From NCBI GenBank assembly GCA_046095485.1, contig JBJTJN010000071.1, forward strand, positions 1 to 16,329: a DNA stretch of 16,329 nucleotides. The letters run 5' to 3'. This DNA is from SYFI01 sp046095485 (lineage in GTDB: Bacteria > Actinomycetota > Thermoleophilia > Miltoncostaeales > Miltoncostaeaceae). The notes beneath the pieces were generated by a model. The model was not told where the DNA came from. It saw nothing but the letters and a program-made list of their open reading frames with translations, and did not search any database. Shown here piece after piece: positions 6,141-13,250 of this stretch. Both the position numbers and the translations under genes were made by a program. Position 1 is the first letter of the stretch. Each line of letters starts with the position of its first letter.

Positions 6141-7451
6141 ATGACCAGCCTCACCTTCCGCCCGGCCACCGCCGTCGCGGGCACGATCGCCGTGCCCCCG
6201 GACAAGTCGCTTACCCACCGGGCCTTCCTGCTGGGCGCGATGTCCGACCGACCCGTGGTGGTGGACGACCCCCTCGACTCGGAGGACACCCGCGCCACCC
6301 TGCAGGCCGTGCGCGCCATGGGCGCCGGAGTGGAGGGCGACATCGCATCGGGCCGCGTGGTGATCGCCGGGCGCGGGGTGCGCGGCCTCACGCCCCCGCC
6401 CGTGATCGACTGCGGCAATGCGGGCACGCTCATGCGCTTTGCCGCGGGAATCATCGTGGGCCAGGCGCCCGGCGAGGTGACGGTGCTCGATGGCGACGGT
6501 TCCCTGCGCAGCCGCCCCATGCGCCGGGTGGCCGATCCCCTCGTGGCCATGGGCGCCGCCGTCACGCCGAGCGAGGCCGGCACGCCACCCATGGCCGTGC
6601 GACCCGGCCTGCCGCTGCACGGCATGGTGCACGAGCTCCCCATGGCCAGCGCGCAGGTGAAGAGCTGCGTGCTGCTCGCGGGCCTCAATGCCGAGGGCGA
6701 GACCTGGGTGCGCGAGCCCGTTCCCTCGCGGGATCACACCGAGCGCATGCTGCGGGCATCCGGCGTGGACGTGCTCGAGCGCGACGGCATGGTGGGGGTG
6801 ATCGGCCCCGTGGCCGGCCTGGCCCTCCCCGACATGAAGGTGCCGGGCGACTTCTCATCAGCGGCGTTCGCGATCGTGGCGGGCGTGCTGCGGGGCGACC
6901 CGGCGGTGCGCGTGACGGGGGTCAACCTCAACCCCGGCCGCACCGGCCTGCTCGAGGTTCTGCGGCGCATGGGCGCGGATGTCACCGTGGATCCGGGCCC
7001 CGACGTGGCGGGCGAGCCCTGCGGCGACGTGCTGGTGCGCCGTGCGGGCATGCTGCACGCCACCCAGGTGACCGCCGACGAGGTGCCGTCGATGGTGGAC
7101 GAGGTGCCGCTGGTGGGGCTGCTTGGCACCCTGGCGGCCGGCACCACCGTGGTGAGCGGCGCAGGCGAGCTGCGCGTGAAGGAGAGCGACCGCATCGCCA
7201 CAGTGGTGCAGTTGCTGCGCGCCGTGGGCGCGGATGCCGAGGAGCGCGAGGACGGCTTCGTGGTGCGCGGCCAGATGTCCATCCCCGGCGGCGAGGTGCA
7301 GTCACACGGCGATCACCGCCTCGCGATGCTGGGGGCGCTCGCCGGCCTGGTGAGCGATGGGGGAGTGACCGTGCACGGCATGGAGGCCGCGGCGGTGTCG
7401 TACCCGGGGTTCACCGACGACATGCTCGCGCTGGGCGCGGTGGCCGGGTGA
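6141..7451 (+). CDS. aroA: 3-phosphoshikimate 1-carboxyvinyltransferase (EPSP synthase)
   Basis: Joins phosphoenolpyruvate to shikimate-3-phosphate in the shikimate pathway, cytosolic. The 436-residue protein has the whole family signature: PPDKSLTHR (19-27, Lys22), GNAGTLMR (92-99), LRSRPMRR (122-129), SAQVK (170-174), RDHTE (197-201), DEVPLV (320-325), RVKESDRI (345-352), HGDHRLAM (389-396) and SYPGF. SAQVK and RDHTE follow the pattern seen in class II (CP4-like) enzymes, but Gly95 stays Gly where CP4 has the Ala linked to glyphosate tolerance. ATG 6141 is chosen over an in-frame TTG at 6132 because it fits the conserved N terminus and the TAGGAT box. The stop overlaps the cmk start (GTGA), making aroA the first gene of a five-gene operon. 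Confidence 0.96.
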   Translation: MTSLTFRPATAVAGTIAVPPDKSLTHRAFLLGAMSDRPVVVDDPLDSEDTRATLQAVRAMGAGVEGDIASGRVVIAGRGVRGLTPPPVIDCGNAGTLMRFAAGIIVGQAPGEVTVLDGDGSLRSRPMRRVADPLVAMGAAVTPSEAGTPPMAVRPGLPLHGMVHELPMASAQVKSCVLLAGLNAEGETWVREPVPSRDHTERMLRASGVDVLERDGMVGVIGPVAGLALPDMKVPGDFSSAAFAIVAGVLRGDPAVRVTGVNLNPGRTGLLEVLRRMGADVTVDPGPDVAGEPCGDVLVRRAGMLHATQVTADEVPSMVDEVPLVGLLGTLAAGTTVVSGAGELRVKESDRIATVVQLLRAVGADAEEREDGFVVRGQMSIPGGEVQSHGDHRLAMLGALAGLVSDGGVTVHGMEAAAVSYPGFTDDMLALGAVAG

Positions 7452-8110
7452 TCGTGGCCATCGATGGCCCCGCGGGGGCGGGCAAGAGCACCGTGGCCCG
7501 GGCGGTGGCCGACGCCCTGGGCGTGGGCTACCTGGATACCGGCGCCATGTACCGCGCGCTCACGCTGGTGGCGCTGCGCGATGGCGTGGCAATTGACGAT
7601 GGACCGGCGCTGGCCGATCTCGCCCGCACGCATCCGGTGTCGCTCGAGAACGGCCCCGGCGGCGTGCGCGTGATGATGCGCGGGGATGACGTGACCATGG
7701 CCATCCGCGAAGCCGATGTGACCGCCGCGGTGTCCGAGGTGGCCGCGCATCCTGAGGTGCGCAGCGAGATGGTGGCCCGCCAGCGCCAGATAATGGAGCA
7801 TGGCGACTGGGTGTGCGACGGCCGCGACATCGGCAGCGTGGTGTTCCCCGAGGCCGAGGTGAAGGTGTTCCTCACGGCGTCGGTGGACGAGCGCGCGCGC
7901 CGTCGCCATGCCGAACTCGTGGCACGCGGCGAGCGCGTGGACCTGCGCGTGATCCGCGACGACGTCGAGCGCCGCGACCATGCCGACTCCTCGCGCGCGG
8001 CCAGCCCGCTCGTGGTGGCCGACGGCGCCGCGGTGGTGGACACCACCGGCATAGGCATCGACGAGGTGGTGGCGCGCATCGCGTCGATGGCTCGCGAGGT
8101 GGCCGCATGA
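7448..8110 (+). CDS. cmk: Cytidylate kinase
   Basis: Phosphorylates CMP and dCMP with ATP in pyrimidine nucleotide recycling. At 220 residues it is of normal length. The Walker A loop GPAGAGKST occupies residues 7-15, the nucleotide-binding YLDTGAMYRA residues 28-37. GRDIGSVVFPEAEVKVFL and the arginine-rich lid helix (DERARRRHAEL) follow, typical of the bacterial CMP kinase family rather than adenylate kinase. The GTG start lies in a GTGA overlap with the aroA stop and the stop lies in an ATGA overlap with plsC, so translation is probably coupled on both sides. Close linkage of aroA, cmk and der recurs in many bacteria. Confidence 0.96.
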   Translation: MIVAIDGPAGAGKSTVARAVADALGVGYLDTGAMYRALTLVALRDGVAIDDGPALADLARTHPVSLENGPGGVRVMMRGDDVTMAIREADVTAAVSEVAAHPEVRSEMVARQRQIMEHGDWVCDGRDIGSVVFPEAEVKVFLTASVDERARRRHAELVARGERVDLRVIRDDVERRDHADSSRAASPLVVADGAAVVDTTGIGIDEVVARIASMAREVAA

Positions 8111-8835
8111 GCGACGCACCCACGCCCGCCGTCGAGCCCGAGCCCGCCTACGATCGCCTGGCCAATCCGCAGTCGGCCGACGACGTGCGCATCACCGCCT
8201 GGTGGTGGTGGATCGGCCGCAACATCCTGTCGGTGTACTTCCGCACCCGGTACCGGGCCAAGAAGGTGCGCGGCAAGCACAACATCCCGCGCAGGGGCGG
8301 CATCCTCATCGTGTCCAACCACATGACCAACAACGATCCGTTCCTGGTCGGCTGGTCGGCCATCCCGCGCCGGGCGTTCTACATGGCCAAGTCGGAGCTG
8401 TTCGAGAACCGCATCCAGCGCGCTCTCATCGGCACCCTTGGGGCGTTTCCCATCCGCAGGGGCGAGGCCGACCGCACCGCCATGCGCATCGCCAAGGGCC
8501 TGCTCGCGCGCGGCGAGTGCGTGATCGTGTTCCCCGAGGGCACCCGCTCGCGCGACCAGCGACTGCGCAACCCCTATCCGGGCGCCGCGTCTCTTGGCCT
8601 GCCCGATGACGTCACGGTCATCCCCGCGGCCATCTGGGGAATCCAGGAGAAGCACGGCCCCTCACGGGTCATCTTCGGCCCGCCGGTGTCGAAGGAGGGG
8701 ATCGAGGGATCGCGGGGCCAGCGCGCCGGGGAGCTCGCGCGGCGCATGATGGCCGCCATCGCCGAACTGCTGCCCGAGATCGGCGGTCCGGTGCAGGACC
8801 CTCCCACCACCCTCGCCACGACGGACGACGAATGA
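8107..8835 (+). CDS. plsC: 1-acyl-sn-glycerol-3-phosphate acyltransferase (PlsC family)
   Basis: Likely acylates lysophosphatidic acid to phosphatidic acid at the membrane. The 242-residue protein has the acyltransferase block SNHMTNNDPF (70-79) containing the catalytic His72-x4-Asp77, GAFPIRRGEAD (112-122), and the phosphate-binding VFPEGTRSRD (141-150). The only membrane-leaning stretch is the aromatic ITAWWWWIGRNILSVYF (29-45), with four Trp in a row. The start is ATG 8107 in an ATGA overlap with cmk; the longer open frame upstream is a shadow within cmk. The ATGA overlap with der at its end keeps it in the operon. With gpsA three genes on, it adds a phospholipid-precursor theme. Related acyl acceptors are possible because PlsC-family members vary. 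Confidence 0.9.
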   Translation: MSDAPTPAVEPEPAYDRLANPQSADDVRITAWWWWIGRNILSVYFRTRYRAKKVRGKHNIPRRGGILIVSNHMTNNDPFLVGWSAIPRRAFYMAKSELFENRIQRALIGTLGAFPIRRGEADRTAMRIAKGLLARGECVIVFPEGTRSRDQRLRNPYPGAASLGLPDDVTVIPAAIWGIQEKHGPSRVIFGPPVSKEGIEGSRGQRAGELARRMMAAIAELLPEIGGPVQDPPTTLATTDDE

Positions 8836-10253
8836 GCGACGGCCCCGGCGACGGCGCACAGCCCGGCCGCACCCCGCGGGCATCGCGCCCTGGCATGCCC
8901 GACCGCCCGCTGGGGCGCGAGCGGCATGCCCCGCGCGGCAGCACGGTGGCCCTTGGCCAGCCGGTGGTGGCCGTGGTGGGCTACCCGAACGTCGGTAAGT
9001 CCACGTTGTTCAACCGGCTCACGGGTCGCCGCGAGGCGGTGGTCGACTCCAAGCCGGGTGCCACGCGCGACCGGCGCCAGGGCGGTGCCGAGTGGAACGG
9101 CGTGCAGTTCCAGGTGCTCGACACCGGGGGAATCGACGAGGCCGATGAGTCCACCATGGCCCGCGACATCTCGGCGCAGGCGATCAGGGCCATCGACGAG
9201 TCGGACCTCATCCTGTTCGTGGTGGACGCCGCGGTGGGCGCCACGCCGGGCGACCTCGAGGTGGCCGAGCGCCTGCGCAGGTCGCACCGCCCGGTGATCG
9301 TGGTGGCCAACAAGTGCGACAACGCCGATGCCGAGATGCGCGCCCAGGACCTCTGGGGGCTCGGGCTCGGCGAGGTGGTGACGGTGTCGGCACTGCACGG
9401 GCGCAACATCGGCGACTTCCTCGACCTGCTCGTGGAGAGCCTGCCCGAGGTGGAGCCGCCCGACGAATCGATCGCGCGCCTGCCGGCCTTCTGCATCATG
9501 GGCCGCCCGAACGTGGGGAAGAGCTCCATCCTCAACGCGCTGCTGGGCGAGGAGCGCATGATCGTGCAGGACCTCCCCGGCACCACGCGCGATCCCGTGG
9601 ACACCATCGTCGACTGGGACGGACAGGAGATCGTGCTCATCGACACCGCGGGCCTCCGGCGTCGCGGGCGCATGCGCGAGCGGGTGGAGGTGTACAGCCA
9701 GCAGCGCGCGCTGGAGTCGGCCGAGCGCTCTGACGTGGCGATCGTGGTGGCCGATGCCACCGAGGGCATCACCGAGGCCGACCTCGCCGCCTGCGACCAG
9801 GCGGCCCAGAACCACTGCGCCACGCTGCTGGTGCTCAACAAGTGGGACCTCGCGCAGCCCGACCTCACCGACCTCGCAGGCCGCGTGCGGCGCAAGAGCC
9901 GGCAGCACCCACCCATCGTGGCGTGCTCGGCCGTCACGGGGGAGGGCATCGACCGCATCATCCCGCAGGCCATGAAGCTGTATGAGAAGAGCTGCACGCG
10001 GCTGTCCACGCACGAGCTCAACGAGGCGCTGCGCGAGCTGGCCGAGGAGCGCCCCGGGCCGCGCAAGGGCAAGCGGCGCCTCTCGATGAGGGTCCTCGTG
10101 CAGACCGGCGTGGCCCCGCCGGTGTTCCGGCTCGAGGTCAACGACCGCACGCTCATGACCCGCGACTACGGTTTCTGGCTCGAGAACCGCCTGCGCGACC
10201 GCTTCGACCTGGCGGGCGTGCCGGTGGACATCGAGGTGAGGAGCCGCCGGTGA
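8832..10253 (+). CDS. der: Ribosome-assembly GTPase Der (EngA), tandem G domains
   Basis: Double-GTPase needed for 50S ribosomal subunit maturation. The 473-residue protein has a non-conserved, Pro/Arg/Gly-rich extension of about 43 residues. G domain 1 follows: GYPNVGKST (50-58), DTGG (97-100), NKCD (160-163), SAL (186-188). G domain 2 has GRPNVGKSS (224-232), GTTRDPVDT (250-258), DTAG (271-274), NKWD (336-339). The C-terminal KH-like domain covers about 370-470, with a basic KGKRR stretch and the conserved NDRTLMTRDYGFWLENRLR region. ATG 8832 in the ATGA overlap with plsC fixes the start, although the extension could hide a later start. The stop overlaps the gpsA GTG. Confidence 0.97.
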   Translation: MSDGPGDGAQPGRTPRASRPGMPDRPLGRERHAPRGSTVALGQPVVAVVGYPNVGKSTLFNRLTGRREAVVDSKPGATRDRRQGGAEWNGVQFQVLDTGGIDEADESTMARDISAQAIRAIDESDLILFVVDAAVGATPGDLEVAERLRRSHRPVIVVANKCDNADAEMRAQDLWGLGLGEVVTVSALHGRNIGDFLDLLVESLPEVEPPDESIARLPAFCIMGRPNVGKSSILNALLGEERMIVQDLPGTTRDPVDTIVDWDGQEIVLIDTAGLRRRGRMRERVEVYSQQRALESAERSDVAIVVADATEGITEADLAACDQAAQNHCATLLVLNKWDLAQPDLTDLAGRVRRKSRQHPPIVACSAVTGEGIDRIIPQAMKLYEKSCTRLSTHELNEALRELAEERPGPRKGKRRLSMRVLVQTGVAPPVFRLEVNDRTLMTRDYGFWLENRLRDRFDLAGVPVDIEVRSRR

Positions 10254-11242
10254 GCGACGTGGTGGTGATCGGCGCGGGAGCCTGGGGATGCACCTTCGCG
10301 CGCGTGGCCAGCGAGGCCGGGGCGCGGGTGGCGCTGGCCTGCCACACGGCCGAGCAGGCCATGGTGCTGCGCGAGACCCGCCACGACCGCGTGCACCTGG
10401 GTGATGTCGCGCTGCCCGATGACGTGGTGGTCACCCACGTGGCCGACCCGACCGCGCTCGATGGCGCATCGATGGTGATCATCGCCCTGCCCAGCCGCGT
10501 GGTGGCCGCCGAGGCCGCCGCGCTCGGCCCGCGAATCCCCGCCGGAGCCGGCGTGCTGTCGCTCACCAAGGGGCTCGAGCCCGGAACCGGCCGCGTGCTG
10601 TCGGATGTCTGGGCCGATGCCGCCCCGGGAGTGCCGTTCGCCGTGCTGTCAGGGCCCAACCACGCCGAGGAGATCGCGCAGGGGCAGCCCGCGGCCGCCG
10701 TGGTGAGCGGCGACCCCGCATTGGCTGCCCGCGTGCAGCAGGTGGTGTCGGGTCCGGCATTCCGCGTGTACGTGAACGATGACCTGGTGGGCGTGGAGCT
10801 CTGCGGGGCGGCCAAGAACGTCATCGCGCTGGCCGCGGGAATGTCCGACGGCCTGGGGTTCGGCGACAACGCCAAGGCGGCGCTCATCACCCGCGGCCTC
10901 GCCGAGATGACCCGCCTGGGGCGCGCTGCCGGCGCCACGGACGCCACGTTCCGCGGCCTGGCCGGAATGGGCGACCTCGTCGCCACGTGCACCAGCCGCC
11001 ACAGCCGCAATCGCCGTGCGGGGGAGATGATCGCCCGCGGCATGCCCGCAGACGCGGTGGAACAGGAGATCGGGCAGGTGGTGGAGGGCCTTGCCACGGC
11101 CCGCGCGCTGCTCACGCGCGCCGAGGCCGCTGGCGTGGAGCTGCCGATATCCGAGCAGGTGGCGGCCGCGGCATTCGACGGGCGCCCACCTGCGGAATGC
11201 CTGCGCAATCTCATGGCCCGGGCCCCATCGTCAGAGGGCTGA
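10250..11242 (+). CDS. gpsA: Glycerol-3-phosphate dehydrogenase [NAD(P)+]
   Basis: Reduces dihydroxyacetone phosphate to sn-glycerol-3-phosphate, the backbone for phospholipids. The 330-residue protein starts with the Rossmann loop VVVIGAGAWG (4-13). Family motifs follow: SLTKGLEPGTG (104-114), SGPNHAEEIA (134-143), GAAKNVIALAAG (186-197) with the presumed catalytic Lys189, GDNAKAALITRG (206-217), and GLAGMGDLVATCTSRHSRNR (237-255). GTG 10250 sits in a GTGA overlap with der. It is the last gene of the aroA-cmk-plsC-der-gpsA run, followed by a 127-base gap with a short hairpin. Presence beside plsC fits shared use in lipid synthesis. Confidence 0.97.
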   Translation: MSDVVVIGAGAWGCTFARVASEAGARVALACHTAEQAMVLRETRHDRVHLGDVALPDDVVVTHVADPTALDGASMVIIALPSRVVAAEAAALGPRIPAGAGVLSLTKGLEPGTGRVLSDVWADAAPGVPFAVLSGPNHAEEIAQGQPAAAVVSGDPALAARVQQVVSGPAFRVYVNDDLVGVELCGAAKNVIALAAGMSDGLGFGDNAKAALITRGLAEMTRLGRAAGATDATFRGLAGMGDLVATCTSRHSRNRRAGEMIARGMPADAVEQEIGQVVEGLATARALLTRAEAAGVELPISEQVAAAAFDGRPPAECLRNLMARAPSSEG

Positions 11243-11285
11243 GCGGGGCGGTATGTGCCGTCACAACCTTGCGCGTGTTCTGAAC

Positions 11286-11303
11286 CGAGCCTTTACCGGC
11301 TCG
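11286..11303 (+). terminator. Short hairpin after gpsA
   Basis: CGAGCC and GGCTCG form a perfect 6-base stem around a 6-base loop, 43 bases past the gpsA stop. No T-tract follows, so it is a poor intrinsic terminator. It could be a weak terminator or an operator-like palindrome in front of the lipoprotein gene. Confidence 0.3.
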
Positions 11304-11360
11304 TTGCGGGTGCGTTGCCAGACCGTTCTACCTTTACGCACGTAACCGGTCGACGGAGGT
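11304..11360 (+). promoter_or_regulatory. Putative promoter and ribosome binding site of the lipoprotein gene
   Basis: TTGCGG (11304-11309) and TACCTT (11329-11334) could be -35 and -10 boxes with a long 19-base spacer; this is a weak match. GGAGGT (11355-11360) is a strong Shine-Dalgarno sequence 9 bases before ATG 11370. The change in local base content (more A/T than the flanking genes) supports a regulatory gap here. Confidence 0.4.
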
Positions 11361-11369
11361 TCCCTGCAG

Positions 11370-13049
11370 ATGAGCACGTCCACCCGCACGCGGCACATGC
11401 GACGCGCGGTCATGCCCGTAGTCGCCATCGCCGCGGCCGGCGCCGCCGTCGGCGGCATCGCCGTCCTCTCGGGGTGCGGCAGCACCGCATCCGCCGGTTC
11501 CGCGCCGGCGTCGATCGCGGGCTACATCCCGGCCTCCAGCCCGCTCTACGTGCAGGTGTCCACCGACACCGCCGGCACGCAGTGGACCAACCTCACCCGC
11601 CTCGGCACGCTCTTCCCGGGCTTCGGCGACATGCGCGCCGAGCTCGACAAGGCGCTCGCCCGCGAGGGCATCGCGTGGGACACCGATCTCAAGCCCCTGC
11701 TCGGCGAGGCGGCCGCGGTGGCCGTCACCGACGTGCCTGACGTCGAGTCGGTCGCCAAGGGGGCGCTCACCGACCCCGCCGGCGCAGCGGGACGGGCCGC
11801 CGCCACGGCCGCAGACCAGCCGATGATGGCGGTGCTGCAGATCGCCCCCGGCAAGTCCGCGGATATCAAGGCGCTCATCACCAAGGCGCCCGGCGGCATG
11901 AAGGAGACCGGCACCCAGGACGGCGCCACGCTCTACGCCGACGCCACCATGGGCAGCTACGCGGCCGTTACGGATGAGTCGCTCATCCTCGGTTCCACCG
12001 CCGACGTGGTGAAGAAGGCGCTCGAGGTGAAGGCGGCAGGCGGCGAGGCCGCGCTCTCGGGCGTGTTCCGCTTCAACGAGGCCCTGTCGCTGCTGCCCGA
12101 CGACGTGTTCGCCATGGGCTACGTGAACGTCGAGGAGGCCGGCAACGCGGCGTCCGAGATCATCCCGAACGTCGGTGACCTGGCCGGCGGGCAGATCACC
12201 GGGGCCGCGGCCATGTCGGTCACGGCCCAGCCGGACGGCCTGCGCATGAAGGCCGTGCTCGTGGACGCGCCGCAGGCGGCGCAGCAGACGCCGTACACGC
12301 CCACGCTCACATCCCAGGCCCCGGCCGACGCCGTGGCCTACCTCGGGTTCAACCGCCTCGCCGACACCGTGCAGCGCGCCGTGTCAGCCGCGTCCAGCGC
12401 AGGGTCGGAGGACACCAAGAAGCAGGTCGACGCCCTCACGGCGCAGCTTCCGCTGCTGCTGGGCGTGAACGCCGACGACCTCCGCAACCTCACCGGTGGC
12501 GAGCACGCCGTGGTGGTGGGCGGCGCCGGCAAGACGCCCGAGGCCGCGCTCGCGCTGCAGGTGAAGAGCGGCGCCCAGGCCACCGAGAGCCTCAGCGCGC
12601 TGTCGAAGTCGGTGCCGGTGGTGCTGCGGCAGTTCGGCCCCGACGACGCCAAGATCGGCAAGGCCACCCCGTTCGCCGAGAACGGCGTGAAGGGCCAGGT
12701 CATCCCAGCCGACGACATGTCGGTGGCGTGGGGCGTGCGCGGCGACCTCGCCGCGATCGGCAACGGCGCCAAGGCCGTCACCTCGGTGCTGGCCCCGCGC
12801 AGCGCGGCCAACTCGCTCGCGGCAACGCCGGCCTTCAAGGCCGCCATGCAGGGCATGCCCGACCAGGTGACCGGCCTCGCATACGTGGACGTTCGCAAGG
12901 CGGTGCCGATCCTCGCGGCCAATGGGGCCTTCGACGGCAAGGATGGTGCGCGCATGCGCGCGAACATCGCGCCGCTCACCCAGATCGCCGCGTGGGCCAC
13001 CGCGGGCGAGACGCCCACCGTCGAGGTGTACGTCGGGATGGGGAAGTAA
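11370..13049 (+). CDS. DUF3352-type lipoprotein, tandemly duplicated module
   Basis: A 559-residue exported protein of unknown function. After a basic start (RTRHMRR) comes a hydrophobic segment (about 13-33) ending in the lipobox L33-S-G-C36, so Cys36 should be lipidated and the protein anchored outside the membrane. The remainder resembles DUF3352 proteins common in Thermoleophilia. Two halves follow the same order of motifs. IPASSPLYVQV (53-63) pairs with APADAVAYLGF (317-327). DLKPLLGEAAAVAV (106-119) pairs with DLRNLTGGEHAVVV (370-383). LLPDDVFAMGYVNVEEA (241-257) pairs with GMPDQVTGLAYVDVRKA (495-511). No catalytic motif, membrane segment or cysteine beyond the lipobox is apparent. It has its own ribosome binding site and is flanked by the two largest gaps in the window, so it is likely a separate transcript. 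Family assignment is by resemblance from memory. Confidence 0.85.
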   Translation: MSTSTRTRHMRRAVMPVVAIAAAGAAVGGIAVLSGCGSTASAGSAPASIAGYIPASSPLYVQVSTDTAGTQWTNLTRLGTLFPGFGDMRAELDKALAREGIAWDTDLKPLLGEAAAVAVTDVPDVESVAKGALTDPAGAAGRAAATAADQPMMAVLQIAPGKSADIKALITKAPGGMKETGTQDGATLYADATMGSYAAVTDESLILGSTADVVKKALEVKAAGGEAALSGVFRFNEALSLLPDDVFAMGYVNVEEAGNAASEIIPNVGDLAGGQITGAAAMSVTAQPDGLRMKAVLVDAPQAAQQTPYTPTLTSQAPADAVAYLGFNRLADTVQRAVSAASSAGSEDTKKQVDALTAQLPLLLGVNADDLRNLTGGEHAVVVGGAGKTPEAALALQVKSGAQATESLSALSKSVPVVLRQFGPDDAKIGKATPFAENGVKGQVIPADDMSVAWGVRGDLAAIGNGAKAVTSVLAPRSAANSLAATPAFKAAMQGMPDQVTGLAYVDVRKAVPILAANGAFDGKDGARMRANIAPLTQIAAWATAGETPTVEVYVGMGK

Positions 13050-13056
13050 GGCTGCC

Positions 13057-13083
13057 CCAGAGCCGCCCGGCCTCTGCCTCTGG
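13057..13083 (+). terminator. Weak hairpin after the DUF3352 gene
   Basis: CCAGAG (13057-13062) pairs with CTCTGG (13078-13083) around a 15-base loop, starting 8 bases past the stop codon. An alternative inner pairing of AGAG with CTCT exists. No T-run follows. It could help end the lipoprotein transcript, but the evidence is only the symmetry. Confidence 0.25.
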
Positions 13084-13122
13084 TCGGCCACGCACTGCCG
13101 CTGATGCGGGTTCGTCCGGGTT

Positions 13123-13140
13123 CCACCCCTTTCGGGGCGG
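13123..13140 (+). other. Hairpin in the metK upstream region
   Basis: CC-A-CCCC, a TTTC loop, then GGGG-C-GG form a stem with one A/C mismatch. Just upstream CGGGTTC occurs twice, 10 bases apart (13107-13113 and 13117-13123). This is the most regular structure in the 201-base gap (13050-13250). It carries no T-tract and does not match a riboswitch that I recognise. Confidence 0.3.
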
Positions 13141-13195
13141 CGTGGGCTCGCGGCTGACGTAAGGGGTCGGCCGGCGATCGGTGGCATGTTTCCGT

Positions 13196-13246
13196 GGGCT
13201 TCCCTGCCCGTTGGTAGGGTGCCGCGCTGGATCCAAAGGCAAGGAG
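13196..13246 (+). promoter_or_regulatory. metK proximal 5' region: overlapping hairpins, -10 candidate, RBS
   Basis: GGGC (13196-13199) can pair with GCCC (13206-13209), while CCCT (13202-13205) can instead pair with AGGG (13216-13219); the two stems exclude each other. TAGGGT (13215-13220) fits the TANNNT -10 pattern and would give a leader of about 24 bases. AAGGAG (13241-13246) is a good Shine-Dalgarno sequence 4 bases before ATG 13251. If TAGGGT is the promoter, the hairpins are not transcribed; both readings cannot hold together. Confidence 0.35.
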
Positions 13247-13250
13247 CCGC

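Noticed and set aside
7813..8106. N-terminal extension of the plsC open frame into cmk
   Set aside because: Arg/Gly-rich shadow of cmk; the ATGA overlap at 8107 and the protein family length fix the real start.
8574..10013. 479-codon open frame on the minus strand opposite der
   Set aside because: Shadow of der; no conserved motif and no plausible ribosome binding site context.
13107..13140. tRNA-like T-arm resemblance (GGGTTC repeats followed by a CCCC/GGGG stem)
   Set aside because: No acceptor stem, anticodon arm or proper spacing can be drawn around it.
13050..13250. Possible SAM-I, SAM-II or SAM-IV riboswitch before metK
   Set aside because: I looked for the conserved core sequences and junction layout and did not find them; only generic hairpins are present.
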